A stretch of 42,143 bases of DNA, taken from Pseudomonadota bacterium. GTDB lineage: Bacteria > Pseudomonadota > Alphaproteobacteria > Acetobacterales > Acetobacteraceae. The stretch spans positions 1 through 42,143 of the forward strand of contig JAJZSY010000021.1 in the NCBI GenBank assembly GCA_021849425.1. The letters run 5' to 3'. The position numbers and the translations under genes were made by a program. The notes beneath the pieces are model-generated. The model made no database searches. It was not told where the DNA came from and saw only the letters and a list, made by a program, of their open reading frames with translations. This document shows, piece by piece, positions 17,997-27,136 of the stretch. The stretch's first letter is position 1; the number at the start of each line of letters is the position of its first letter.

Positions 17997-18587
17997 CTAT
18001 TCCGCCGCCGCCTCGGCCTCGCGCTGGCGGCCTTCGGCGCGGGCGCGGATTTTCGCGACCAGCGGGCCCTGTTCGTTATAGGCGTGGCAGGAATTGAGCA
18101 GGGCGGTCGGGATGTCCCAGCGGTCTTCGGTGGTGCCGCCCTCGCGCGCGGATTTGTGGGCGCGGATGGAGAACATGGTCTGGATCGCGGTGGTGGCGAC
18201 CTGCTGGAGCAGTTCGCGCAGATGGGTGCAGCCGGCGGTGCCGCCGACGCGCTCCATCGCGCCCTTGAGGAAGCCCTTGCCGATGGTCAGCCCGACCAGG
18301 GCCGCGAAATTGGGCGCCACGCCGGGGCAGATCGCGTGCGGCGTGTCGTCCATCGCCGCCTCGGCGCGGACGACGGTCAGCTTGTCGTCCAGCGTCACGC
18401 GCAGGCCCATGCCGTGCAGCGCCTCGCCGGCATTGATGCGGCCGCGGTCGTGATTGCCGAAACTGTAGGTCTTGGTGTCTTTCAGGTGGGCCTCGATGTC
18501 GACGAGGCCGTCGGCGCGCAGAAAGCCGCGGATCGCGATGTCGCGCAGGTGCAGGAGTTGCCGGGGCTCGGCATGGCTGAGGGGCAT
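17997..18587 (-). CDS. DUF2889 family protein
   Basis: A 196-residue protein matching DUF2889 from end to end: an N-terminal RQLLHLRDIAIRGFLRADGLVDIE block, HLKDTKTYSFGN, CPGVAPNFAALVGLTIG near residue 95, and GCTHLRELLQQVATTAIQT. The family function is unknown. The ATG at 18587 is chosen because similarity starts there; an open frame continues far upstream but is antisense to the MFS gene. It is coupled to the ABM gene (four-base gap, TAG then GTG), suggesting the two proteins work in one process. It is divergent from the MFS pump across 204 bases, which may hold both promoters. Confidence 0.88.
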   Translation of the reverse strand: MPLSHAEPRQLLHLRDIAIRGFLRADGLVDIEAHLKDTKTYSFGNHDRGRINAGEALHGMGLRVTLDDKLTVVRAEAAMDDTPHAICPGVAPNFAALVGLTIGKGFLKGAMERVGGTAGCTHLRELLQQVATTAIQTMFSIRAHKSAREGGTTEDRWDIPTALLNSCHAYNEQGPLVAKIRARAEGRQREAEAAAE

Positions 18588-18791
18588 GGGGCGGTGACTT
18601 TCCCTGATCACGATGTTGCCCAATAGGGTAAGCGCTGCCACGGCGCGTTGCAAATGCCGCGCGCGGTTGCATGGCAGGGTTGCTGCCCCAGCGCCGGGGC
18701 GGTGCTGCGGCGCGGTTGTGCGGCGGCGGCGGTGCGGGCAATCTGGCGCGCTGTTCTTCTCACCCCGAGCCGGCGCGAGCATCGCGGAATC

Positions 18792-20273
18792 ATGGAATAT
18801 ACGCACAGGCAACGGCTTCAGGTCATTTCCGGAATCCTTCTGTGCATCCTGCTGGCGGCGATCGACCAGACGGTGGTGATCCCGGCGGTGCCGGCGATCG
18901 CGGCGGGGCTGCACGGCTTCGCGCATCTCTCCTGGGTGGTGACGGCCTATCTGCTGACCTCGACGGCGACGACGCCGCTCTATGGCAGGCTGTCCGACCA
19001 GTTCGGCCGGCGGCAGACGCTGATCCCCTCGATCGCGCTGTTCGTGCTGGCGTCCTGCGTGTGCGCCACGGCACAGACGCTGCCCTGGCTGATCGCCGGG
19101 CGGGCCTTGCAGGGGGTGGGCGGCGGCGGGCTGATGGCGATCGCGCAGGCGGCGATCGCCGACGTGGTCAGCCCGCGCGAGCGCGGCAAGTATCAGGCCT
19201 ACATGGCCGGGACATGGGGCGTCGCCTCGACCGCGGGGCCGGTGGTCGGCGGCTGGGTGACGGATCATCTCTCGTGGCAATGGATTTTCTGGTTCAACGT
19301 GCCGCTCGGCCTCGCCGCGCTGGTGCTGAGCCAGATCGGGCTGCGCCAGCTGCGCACGGTGCCGCGCGGCGGGCGGATCGATTACGAGGGCGCGGCGCTG
19401 CTGACCGGCGCCGTCACCGCCTTCCTGATCGGGCTGTCGTGGGGCGGGCGGAGCTATCCGTGGCTGTCGCTGCCGGTGATCGGCGTGTTCCTGGGCGGGG
19501 CGGCGCTGATCGGCGCGCTCTGGCGGTGGGAGGCGCGGGCCGCCGTGCCGCTGCTGCCGATGCGGCTGTTCGGCAATGCCTCGTTCGTGCAGCTCGTCGG
19601 CGTCGGGTTTCTCACCGCGCTGGCGATGTTCGCGGCGATCTTTCTGCTGCCGCTGTTCTTCCAGCTCGTCTACCGGGCGAATGCCGCGCAGTCCGGCTGG
19701 GACATCATGCCGTTCATGATCGCGAGCACGATCGGCGCCTATGCCGCGGGGCAGGTGGCGCGCCATACCGGGCGGACGCGCAGCCTGCTGGCGGGGGGGC
19801 TCGCGGTCGGCACCGCCGGGTTCCTGCTGCTCGGCCTGCTGCCACGCTCGACGCCGCTCGGCCTCGTCGTGTTCAACTGTTTCGTCATGGGGCTGGGGAT
19901 CGGCTTCGTGCTGCCCTCGAACCTTGTCGCGGTGCAGAACGCGGCGAGCCGGCACGATGTGGGCGCGGCGACGGCGACGCTGCTCCTGCTGCGGGCGATG
20001 GGCGGGGCGTTCGGCGCGACCATCGCCGGCGCGGTGCTGCTGCTGCGCCTTGGCGGGCGGATCGACGCCTCCGGCCAGGCGGCGCGGACGATGGCGGCGA
20101 ACCCGGCGCTGCCGGCGGCGTTTCACGACGCCTTCCTGGTTGCCGCCGGCTTCGCGCTGCTCGGGCTGATCGCCGCGCTCAGGGTGGAGGACACGCCGCT
20201 GCGCGAGACGGTGGCGACCGAGGGGACCGACACGGTCGAGGCCGAGCCCGACCCGGCGCCGATCGGGCATTGA
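18792..20273 (+). CDS. MFS drug/anion exporter, DHA2 (EmrB/QacA) family, 14 membrane segments
   Basis: A 493-residue inner-membrane transporter. The first helix holds ILLAAIDQTVVIPAVPAI (motif D1 region), followed by YLLTSTATTPLYGRLSDQFGRRQT, the conserved loop 2-3 motif A. GRALQGVGGGGLMA is the motif B region, and GPVVGGWVTDHLSWQWIFWFNVPLG is motif C with its flanking W-W-F-N-V-P, diagnostic of DHA2 14-TMS pumps. The ATG at 18792 gives a standard short cytoplasmic start; open sequence upstream to 18648 is not similar to the family. Substrate is unknown. No membrane-fusion (EmrA) partner is adjacent. Confidence 0.92.
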   Translation: MEYTHRQRLQVISGILLCILLAAIDQTVVIPAVPAIAAGLHGFAHLSWVVTAYLLTSTATTPLYGRLSDQFGRRQTLIPSIALFVLASCVCATAQTLPWLIAGRALQGVGGGGLMAIAQAAIADVVSPRERGKYQAYMAGTWGVASTAGPVVGGWVTDHLSWQWIFWFNVPLGLAALVLSQIGLRQLRTVPRGGRIDYEGAALLTGAVTAFLIGLSWGGRSYPWLSLPVIGVFLGGAALIGALWRWEARAAVPLLPMRLFGNASFVQLVGVGFLTALAMFAAIFLLPLFFQLVYRANAAQSGWDIMPFMIASTIGAYAAGQVARHTGRTRSLLAGGLAVGTAGFLLLGLLPRSTPLGLVVFNCFVMGLGIGFVLPSNLVAVQNAASRHDVGAATATLLLLRAMGGAFGATIAGAVLLLRLGGRIDASGQAARTMAANPALPAAFHDAFLVAAGFALLGLIAALRVEDTPLRETVATEGTDTVEAEPDPAPIGH

Positions 20274-20536
20274 TGGCGCGCGCACGCGCGACGCTTCACC
20301 TTTTTGTGATGATGCGGCGCGGCATCGGCGAGGTTTCGTCGTTCGCGCAATAAAATTTCGTGGACCTCGGGGGGCGTCGAGAGCGCGATGGCCGCTCGGG
20401 GCGGCTTCGCGCAGCGATCGGCAAGCCGGCGCGATACAGACAAAAACCTGATTTTGCTCGTCAATTTCGGCCATGCGGCGCATAATCGGGGGCGGAGCGA
20501 ATGCCCGGCCGGACAGCCGGGCGGAGGACATTCCGC

Positions 20537-23500
20537 ATGAAAACCGCCGACGCGATGCTCGACATCCGCTACCGGCCCGGCCCAGGGCGGGTGATGCTCA
20601 CCGGAACCCAGGCGCTGATCCGCCTTCTGCTCACGCAGCGCCGGCGCGACGCGGCGGCGGGGCTGAACACGGCGGGGTTTCTCTCCGGCTATCGCGGCTC
20701 GCCGCTCGGCGCGGTGGATATCCAGGCCCATGCGGCCGCGGCGGTGCTGGCGGCGGAGGGCATCGTGTTTCGCCCCGGCGTGAACGAGGACCTGGCGATG
20801 ACCGCGGTCTGGGGCACGCAGATCGTCCCGCTGTTTCCCGGCGCCACGCATGATGGCGTGTTCGCGATGTGGTACGGCAAGGGGCCGGGCGTGGACCGCT
20901 CGGGCGATGCGCTGAAACACGCCAACTACGCCGGCACCACCCGGCATGGCGGCGTGCTGGTGGTGGCGGGCGACGATCATGCCGCGAAATCCTCGACGAT
21001 CGCGCATCAGAGCGAGCCGGCGCTGATCGCCGCCGGCGTGCCGGTGCTGGCGCCGGGCTCGGTGGCGGAGATTCTCGAACTCGGCCTCCTTGGCTGGGCG
21101 GCCTCGCGGCATGCGGGGCTTTATGTCGGGTTCAAGACGGTCGAGGAGATCATCGACTGCACCGCCTCGGTCGAGACCGGCCTGGATGTCGCGATCACGC
21201 TGCCGGAGATCGACCCCGACAGCGTCGCGATGCGGCTGCACGAGCCGGTGCTGGCGCAGGAGGCGCGGGTGCTCGGCCTGCGGCGGCCGGCGCTGATGGA
21301 CTTCGTCGCCGCCAACCGGATCAACCGCATCGTCGAACCCGCGCCGGGGGCGCGGCTCGGCATCGTCACCGCCGGGAAATCCTTCCTCGATGTCGCGCAG
21401 GCGCGGGCCGATCTCGGGCTCGATTTCGCCCGCCTGCTCAAGCTCGGCATGACCTGGCCGGTCGAGCCCGGCATCGTGCGGGACTTCGCGCGCGGGCTGG
21501 AGGAGATCGTCGTCGTCGAGGAAAAGGCGCCGGTGATCGAGGACCAGCTGCGGGCGATCCTGTATGGCATGGCCGACGCGCCGCGCATCGTCGGCAAGCG
21601 CGACGAGACCGGGGCCACGCTGTTCCGCGCCGAGAGCGACCTTGCCGCCGCCGATGTGACGCTCGGGCTTGGCCGGCGGGCGCAGCGCATGGTGCCGGAC
21701 GAGGCGCGCGGGGCGGCGCTCGCGCGGCTGGCGGCAACGATGGAGGCCGGGCGGGCGCTCGATTTCGGCGCGCACCGGGTGCCGCATTTCTGCGCCGGCT
21801 GCCCGCACAACACCAGCACGAAAGTACCCGCGGGCTCGCGCGCGATGGCGGGCATCGGCTGCCATTTCATGGCGACGTGGATGGACCGGGCGACCGATGT
21901 GTATTCCCACATGGGCGGCGAGGGCGCGGCCTGGATCGGCCAGGCGCCGTTCACCACGGAGCGCCACGTCTTCGCCAATATCGGCGATGGCACCTATCAT
22001 CATTCCGGGCTGCTCGCGATCCGCGCGGCGGTGGCGGCGGGGGTGAACATCACCTATCGCGTGCTGTTCAACGACGCGGTGGCGATGACCGGGGGCCAGC
22101 ATGTCGACGGGCCGCTGAGCGTGCCGCAGATCACCCGCGAGCTTGCCGCCGAGGGGGTGAGGCGGATCGAGGTGGTGACCGACGAGCCGGAAAAATACCA
22201 GGGTGTCGCCGACCTCGCGCCCGGCGTTGCCGTGTCGCACCGGCGGGAGCTGGACGCGATCCAGCGGGCGATCCGCGAGGTCGCGGGTGTGACCGCGATC
22301 GTCTACGACCAGACCTGCGCGACCGAGAAGCGCCGCCGCCGCAAGCGCGGCACGATGGCCGACCCGGCGAAGCGCGCCTTCATCAATCCGCGCGTCTGCG
22401 AGGGGTGCGGGGATTGTTCACGGGTCTCGAACTGCATCGCCGTGGTGCCGGTGGACACCCCATTCGGGCGCAAGCGGGCGATCGACCAGTCCGCCTGCAA
22501 CAAGGATTTCTCGTGTGTGGAAGGGTTCTGCCCCAGCTTCGTCACCATTCATGGCGGCGGGCTGAGACCGCCGGAGGCGACGCGCACCGCCCCGCCCGGC
22601 GACCTGCCGGAGCCCGCGCTGCCGCCGGGGGAATGGGACATGGTGGTGGCCGGGATCGGCGGGACCGGGGTGGTGACGATCGGCGCGCTGCTCGGCATGG
22701 CCGCGCATCTCGACGGAACGCCGGTTTCGGTGGTCGACGTGCTCGGCCTTGCGCAGAAGGGCGGCGCGGTGGTCTCGCATCTGCGCTTCGGGGCCGCTTC
22801 CGGCACCGCGCAGGCGCTGCGGGTGCCGGCGGGGCGGGCCGACCTGCTGCTGGGCTGCGACGCGCTGGTGGCCGGCGAGCGGGAGACGCTCGACTGCCTG
22901 AGCGACAAGACGCGGGCGGTGGTCAACCTGCACGAGACGATCACCGGGGAGTTCACCCGCAACCCCGCCTATTCGTTGCCGATGGCGCGGCTGCGGCAGA
23001 GCCTGGCGCGGCGGGTGGGCGAGGCGCATCTCGACACGATCGAGGCGACCGCGATCGCCACCGCGCTGATGGGCGATGCGATCGCCGCCAACCTGTTCCT
23101 GCTCGGCTATGCCTGGCAGCGCGGGCTCGTGCCGGTGAGCCGGGCGGCGATCGCGCGGGCGGTGGAGATGAACGGGCAGGCGGTGGCGCTCAACCTCGCC
23201 GCCTTCGCCTGGGGCCGGGCGGCAGCGCATGACCGCGCCGCGGTCGAGGCCGCGGCGCCGGCGCGGGAGGTGGCGCCGGAGGGGTTTGACGCGCTGTTCG
23301 ACCTGCTGCGCGACGATCTCGCCGCCTATCAGAACCGCCGCTATGCCGCGCGCTTCGCCGAGGCGGTCGAGGCCGTGCGCGCGGCGGAGCGGGCGGTGCG
23401 GCCGGGCTCGACCGCGCTGGCCGAGACGGCGGCGCGCACGCTGCACCGGCTGATGGCCTACAAGGATGAATACGAGGTGGCGCGGCTGCATTCCCTTCCC

Positions 23501-23956
23501 GCGTTCCGCGCCGCGCTGGAGCGCACCTTCACCGACACCGGCGATATCCGCCTGCATCTCGCCCCGCCGCTGCTGGCCCGGCGCGACAAGGTGACCGGCC
23601 TGCCGCAAAAGCGCGAATACGGGCCGTGGATGCTGAAGGCGCTGGCGGCGCTGGCGCCGCTGAAAGTGCTGCGCGGCACGGTGCTCGACCCGTTCGGCCA
23701 CAGCGCCGAGCGGCGGGCCGAGCGGGCGCTGATCGGGCGCTACGAGGCGACGCTGCGCCGCATCGCCGCAGCCCTGGATGAGGGGAATTTCGCCGCCGCG
23801 CTGGAGCTTGCCGCCATTCCCGCCGAGATCCGCGGCTTCGGTCCTGTGAAGGCGCGCAGCCTCGCCGCCGTGGGCGCGCACTGGGCGGAGCGCGAGGCCG
23901 CCTTCATCGCGCCGCCCGCCGCCGCGCAGCACCTGCCGGCGGCGGCGGCGGAGTGA
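20537..23956 (+). CDS. Indolepyruvate:ferredoxin oxidoreductase, fused single chain (IorAB-type)
   Basis: A 1139-residue fusion in the order alpha/pyrimidine domain, TPP-binding domain, Fe-S region, gamma domain. Early blocks GFLSGYRGSPLGAVD and FRPGVNEDLAMTAVWG are the fused-Ior signature. CAGCPHNTST and GIGCHFMATWM precede the TPP motif IGDGTYHHSG...ITYRVLFND. A cysteine cluster C-x2-C-x2-C-x5-C (CEGCGDCSRVSNC) and CNKDFSCVEGFC mark the iron-sulfur region. The gamma domain shows GIGGTGVVTIGALLGMAAHLDG and AQKGGAVVSHLRFG. It oxidatively decarboxylates aryl-2-oxoacids from aromatic amino acids to acyl-CoA, reducing ferredoxin or another carrier. The start has GGAGG nine bases before the ATG. 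The 263 bases before it (20274-20536) show no gene and are presumably leader and promoter. Confidence 0.93.
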   Translation: MKTADAMLDIRYRPGPGRVMLTGTQALIRLLLTQRRRDAAAGLNTAGFLSGYRGSPLGAVDIQAHAAAAVLAAEGIVFRPGVNEDLAMTAVWGTQIVPLFPGATHDGVFAMWYGKGPGVDRSGDALKHANYAGTTRHGGVLVVAGDDHAAKSSTIAHQSEPALIAAGVPVLAPGSVAEILELGLLGWAASRHAGLYVGFKTVEEIIDCTASVETGLDVAITLPEIDPDSVAMRLHEPVLAQEARVLGLRRPALMDFVAANRINRIVEPAPGARLGIVTAGKSFLDVAQARADLGLDFARLLKLGMTWPVEPGIVRDFARGLEEIVVVEEKAPVIEDQLRAILYGMADAPRIVGKRDETGATLFRAESDLAAADVTLGLGRRAQRMVPDEARGAALARLAATMEAGRALDFGAHRVPHFCAGCPHNTSTKVPAGSRAMAGIGCHFMATWMDRATDVYSHMGGEGAAWIGQAPFTTERHVFANIGDGTYHHSGLLAIRAAVAAGVNITYRVLFNDAVAMTGGQHVDGPLSVPQITRELAAEGVRRIEVVTDEPEKYQGVADLAPGVAVSHRRELDAIQRAIREVAGVTAIVYDQTCATEKRRRRKRGTMADPAKRAFINPRVCEGCGDCSRVSNCIAVVPVDTPFGRKRAIDQSACNKDFSCVEGFCPSFVTIHGGGLRPPEATRTAPPGDLPEPALPPGEWDMVVAGIGGTGVVTIGALLGMAAHLDGTPVSVVDVLGLAQKGGAVVSHLRFGAASGTAQALRVPAGRADLLLGCDALVAGERETLDCLSDKTRAVVNLHETITGEFTRNPAYSLPMARLRQSLARRVGEAHLDTIEATAIATALMGDAIAANLFLLGYAWQRGLVPVSRAAIARAVEMNGQAVALNLAAFAWGRAAAHDRAAVEAAAPAREVAPEGFDALFDLLRDDLAAYQNRRYAARFAEAVEAVRAAERAVRPGSTALAETAARTLHRLMAYKDEYEVARLHSLPAFRAALERTFTDTGDIRLHLAPPLLARRDKVTGLPQKREYGPWMLKALAALAPLKVLRGTVLDPFGHSAERRAERALIGRYEATLRRIAAALDEGNFAAALELAAIPAEIRGFGPVKARSLAAVGAHWAEREAAFIAPPAAAQHLPAAAAE

Positions 23957-23969
23957 TCAGCCTGGATGA

Positions 23970-25103
23970 TCAGTGCGGCCGGGCGGCGCGGCGGCGGAGC
24001 AGGCGGGCGAAGAGCGGCATGGTGAACATCACCAGCAGCACCCGCAGCACATGGACGGCGAGGACGAAGGTGACGTCGGTCCGCGCGGCGATCGCCATCG
24101 CCAGGGCGGCGTAGATGCCGCCGGGCAGGGTGGCGAGATAGCCCTCGAACGGGGTGGCGCCGGCGAGATTGGCGAGCAGCGCGCCGAGGCCGGCGCAGAT
24201 CGCGTTGACCAGCAGGATGAGGCCGAGCGCGGTCGGCAAGGCGCGGCCGATTTCGGCGAGGCGGGCGCGGGTGAAGCGCACCCCGGCCTGCCAGCCGATC
24301 GCGGCATAGGCGAGATCGACGATCGGCGCGGGCACGCCGGCATCGCCGGTGCGGCCGGTCAGGGTGATCGCCGCGGCGACGATCAGGGGCCCGAGCAGCG
24401 GCCCGGCGGGCATGCGGGTCAGCCGCGCGAGCAGCAGGCCGAGCGGGGCGGCGAGGGCGACGAGGACGAGCCCTTGCAGCCCGGCGTGAGAGACGTGACC
24501 AGCGCCGGCATGGCCGCGGACGTGAAGGAGGTGGTCGGCGGCGGGGTGGCCGCGGACGTGAAGGAGGTGGTCGGCGGCGGGGTGGCCGCCGACGTGAAAC
24601 ACCAGGGCGGCGACCAGCGGCATGATCGCGGTGACGAGGCCGACGCGCAGATATTGCACCACGGCGACCATGCGGATGTCGGCGCCGAGTTCGGCGGCCA
24701 GCGCCACGATGGCCGAGGCGCCGCCGGTGGTCAGCGCCAGCGCGCCGGTTGTGGCGTCGACATCGCGGCGCAGGCCCATCAGCAGGCCGGCGCCGATCGA
24801 GACCAGCAGCGTCGCGAAGGTGACGAGGACGACCGGGATGGCGTGGGCGGCGAGGGCGCGCAGGGTCGGCCCGCTGACCAGCGCGCCGATGACGACGCCG
24901 AGCACGGCCTGGGCGGCGAGTGTGGCACCGCGCGGCACGAAATCCGGCGCGCGCCCCGCCAGCGCCAGGGCGGTGGCGACGAAGAGGGCCGCGAACAGCG
25001 CCGCCGAGGGCACGCCGAGACGGGCGAGCGGCAGCGCGGCCGCGACCGTCGCGCCCACGAGGGCGGTCCAGCGCCACGCCGCCGCCCGGCGCGGAACCAT
25101 CAT
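23970..25103 (-). CDS. AbrB-family membrane protein (putative transporter) with His-rich repeat loop
   Basis: A 377-residue polytopic membrane protein of the AbrB/'ammonia monooxygenase-like' family (two internally similar halves). Landmarks are QAVLGVVIGALVSG in the first half with ALALTTGGASAIVALAAELGAD, and its counterpart YAAIGWQAGVRFTR and GYLATLPGGIYAALAMAIAA in the second. Between the halves lies a loop rich in histidine, containing HPAADHLLHVRG twice followed by a degenerate third copy (GHAGAGHVSHAG); typical homologues lack such a repeat as far as I know. Substrate unknown; AbrB proteins are not proven transporters, and the old 'ammonia monooxygenase' label is misleading. It is convergent with the Ior gene, with ends 13 bases apart, and upstream of LysR in the same direction. 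Confidence 0.85.
   Translation of the reverse strand: MMVPRRAAAWRWTALVGATVAAALPLARLGVPSAALFAALFVATALALAGRAPDFVPRGATLAAQAVLGVVIGALVSGPTLRALAAHAIPVVLVTFATLLVSIGAGLLMGLRRDVDATTGALALTTGGASAIVALAAELGADIRMVAVVQYLRVGLVTAIMPLVAALVFHVGGHPAADHLLHVRGHPAADHLLHVRGHAGAGHVSHAGLQGLVLVALAAPLGLLLARLTRMPAGPLLGPLIVAAAITLTGRTGDAGVPAPIVDLAYAAIGWQAGVRFTRARLAEIGRALPTALGLILLVNAICAGLGALLANLAGATPFEGYLATLPGGIYAALAMAIAARTDVTFVLAVHVLRVLLVMFTMPLFARLLRRRAARPH
24511..24600. repeat. 36-bp in-frame tandem repeat encoding His-rich 12-mers
   Basis: Units begin at 24511, 24547 and 24583 (the last partial). Two full copies are identical over 36 bases and encode HPAADHLLHVRG on the minus strand. Because 36 is a multiple of three, copy-number change keeps the AbrB-like gene in frame. 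Confidence 0.92.
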
Positions 25104-25133
25104 GGGGCGGCGGCCATGTTCAGCCGGGGCGGC

Positions 25134-26021
25134 TCAGCGGCGGCCGATCTCGTTCACGAGGAAGTCGCGGAAGACGGAGACGCGCTTCGAGTTCCGCAGT
25201 TCCTCGGGATAGACGAAATACATGTCGATCTTGGGCGCCTTCACCTCGGGCAGGAGGCGGACCATGCCGGTGGTGTCTTCGGTGAGGTAGTCCGGCACGG
25301 CGCCGATGCCGATGCCGCTGCGGATGGCGATCAGCATGGCCTGGAGCGAGTTCACCTCCAGCGCGCCGGTGCGCGGGGCGGCGCCATCCGGCCGGCCGAT
25401 GCTGGCGATCCAGTTGACGTCGGCCACCGGCGGCTTGCGGTCGCCGAACAGGATCAGGCGGTGATCGTCGAGATCCTCGGGCCGTTCGGGGGTTTTGCCG
25501 GCCTCGCGCAGGTAATCCTCGGAGGCGAAGATCTGCCAGCGGATTTCGCCGAGGCTGCGCTGCACGAGATCGGGCTGGCGGGGCGGGTGCATGCGGATCG
25601 CGACATCCGCCTCGCGCATCGCGAGGTCGAGATCGACATCGTCGAGCAGGAGCGAAATGCTGACATCGGGATATTGCTTGAGGAAGGCGCGCAGCCGCGG
25701 GGCGAGCCAGACCACGCCGAAACTGTGCGTCGTCGTCACTTTCAGGCGGCCGGCCGGGCGTTCCTTGCTTTCGGCCAGCAGCGCCTCGGTCATGGCGAGC
25801 TTGGCGAAGACGTCGCGCACCGTGCGGTTGAGCTGCTCGCCCTGCTCGGTGAGGATCAGCCCGCGGGCGTGGCGGTGGAACAGCGGCACCGCCAGCGCCT
25901 CCTCCAGCGCCGAGATCTGCCGCGAGACGGCGGATTGCGAGAGGTTCAGCACGTCGCCCGCATGGGTGAAGCTGCCCGCCTCGGCCACCGCGTGAAACAC
26001 GCGCAACTTGTCCCAGTCCAT
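25134..26021 (-). CDS. LysR-family transcriptional regulator next to trxB
   Basis: A 295-residue LysR regulator: the HTH is MDWDKLRVFHAVAEAGSFTHAG and LSQSAVSRQISALEEAL, and the effector domain includes HSFGVVWLAPRLRAFLKQYP and GIGIGAVPDYLTED. The ATG at 26021 gives the common MDWDKLR start with ACAGG seven bases upstream; a GTG at 26036 would add five residues. It is 64 bases downstream of trxB on the same strand, so it may be in the trxB operon. A LysR gene beside trxB and lrp is a recurring arrangement in related alphaproteobacteria. Effector and targets are unknown. Confidence 0.9.
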   Translation of the reverse strand: MDWDKLRVFHAVAEAGSFTHAGDVLNLSQSAVSRQISALEEALAVPLFHRHARGLILTEQGEQLNRTVRDVFAKLAMTEALLAESKERPAGRLKVTTTHSFGVVWLAPRLRAFLKQYPDVSISLLLDDVDLDLAMREADVAIRMHPPRQPDLVQRSLGEIRWQIFASEDYLREAGKTPERPEDLDDHRLILFGDRKPPVADVNWIASIGRPDGAAPRTGALEVNSLQAMLIAIRSGIGIGAVPDYLTEDTTGMVRLLPEVKAPKIDMYFVYPEELRNSKRVSVFRDFLVNEIGRR

Positions 26022-26085
26022 GTGATTGCCTGTCACGGTCAGCGTCCCTTTCCCGGCCCGGCAATGGGCCGTATTTTATATTGTC

Positions 26086-27057
26086 TCATGCAGCCTGTTG
26101 TTCGATTCGCGCATGGTGCGCAAGAAATTTCTCCGCCTCAAGCGCGGCCATGCAGCCGGTGCCGGCGGCGGTGACGGCCTGGCGGTAGACGCGGTCCTGC
26201 ACGTCGCCGGCGGCGAAGACGCCGGGAACCGAGGTTTGCGCGGTGCCGGGAATGGTGCGGATATAGCCTTCGTCGTCCATGTCGATCTTGCCGCGGAACA
26301 GTGAAGTGGCCGGATCATGCCCGATGGCGATGAACACGCCGTCAACGGCGATGTCGCGCTCGGCGCCGGTTTTCACATCGCGCAGCCGTGCGCCGGTGAC
26401 GACCGCCGGCGCGCCTTCGCCGGTGATTTCCTCGACCGTGTGGTTCCAGATCACCTCGATCTTGGGGTGGGCGAACAGCCGGTCCTGGAGGATTTTTTCG
26501 GCGCGCAGCGAGTCGCGGCGGTGGATCAGCGTGACCTTGGTGGCGTGGTTGGTGAGATAGAGCGCCTCCTCGACCGCGGTGTTGCCGCCGCCGACCACGG
26601 CGACCGCGCGGCCGCGATAGAAGAAGCCGTCGCATGTCGCGCAGGCGGAGACGCCGGCGCCCTGGTAGCGCTGTTCGGAGGGCAGGCCGAGCCAGCGGGC
26701 CTGCGCGCCGGTGGCGATCACGACCGAATCGGCGCGGTAGAGCGCGCCGGAATCGCCGCGCGCGACGAAGGGGCGGGCGGATAGATCGATGTCGGTGATG
26801 ATGTCGTATTCGATGCGGGTGCCGACATGCTCGGCCTGGGCGCGCATCTGCTCCATCAGCCAGGGGCCCTGGATGACGTCGGCGAAGCCGGGATAGTTCT
26901 CGACATCGGTGGTGATGGTGAGCTGGCCGCCCGGTTGCAGCCCGGCGACGATCACCGGGGCGAGATTCGCCCGCGCGGCGTAGATTCCCGCCGTGTAGCC
27001 GGCCGGCCCCGCGCCGATGATCAGCAGTTTCGTCTCGATCGTGGCCTGATCCGCCAT
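26086..27057 (-). CDS. trxB: Thioredoxin-disulfide reductase
   Basis: A 323-residue low-molecular-weight thioredoxin reductase. FAD-binding GAGPAG is at 15-20, the redox pair C139-A-T-C142 in SACATCDGFF, the NADPH motif GGGNTA at 156-161, and the terminal FAD motif GVFAAGDVQD followed by QAVTAAGTGCMAALEAE. All catalytic residues are present. The ATG at 27057 has AGAGGTG upstream; an open extension to 27123 adds basic residues unlike the family. It keeps cytosolic thioredoxin reduced with NADPH. It is divergent from lrp, with about 145 bases between. Confidence 0.97.
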   Translation of the reverse strand: MADQATIETKLLIIGAGPAGYTAGIYAARANLAPVIVAGLQPGGQLTITTDVENYPGFADVIQGPWLMEQMRAQAEHVGTRIEYDIITDIDLSARPFVARGDSGALYRADSVVIATGAQARWLGLPSEQRYQGAGVSACATCDGFFYRGRAVAVVGGGNTAVEEALYLTNHATKVTLIHRRDSLRAEKILQDRLFAHPKIEVIWNHTVEEITGEGAPAVVTGARLRDVKTGAERDIAVDGVFIAIGHDPATSLFRGKIDMDDEGYIRTIPGTAQTSVPGVFAAGDVQDRVYRQAVTAAGTGCMAALEAEKFLAHHARIEQQAA

Positions 27058-27136
27058 TTGATGCACCTCTGATGCGGAATTAAGGGTGCGGCGGCGGGAT
27101 TTCCAGCTTTCCGCATGCCGCATTCACACCCTGTGG

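Noticed and set aside
18588..20531. Upstream continuation of the DUF2889 frame to give an 844-residue protein
   Set aside because: The extra part is low-complexity and antisense to the MFS pump; DUF2889 similarity begins at the ATG at 18587.
20340..20536. A sigma-70 promoter before the indolepyruvate oxidoreductase gene (TTGCTC ... CATAAT)
   Set aside because: The two elements are 21 bases apart, outside the usual range, so a promoter cannot be assigned with confidence.
20123..22240. 705-codon minus-strand frame inside the indolepyruvate oxidoreductase gene
   Set aside because: Antisense shadow; the plus strand carries the full set of Ior motifs.
23973..26174. 733-codon plus-strand frame, Gly/Glu/Arg-rich, with an apparent repeat
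   Set aside because: It is antisense to the AbrB-like and LysR genes; its repeat is the shadow of the 36-bp repeat.
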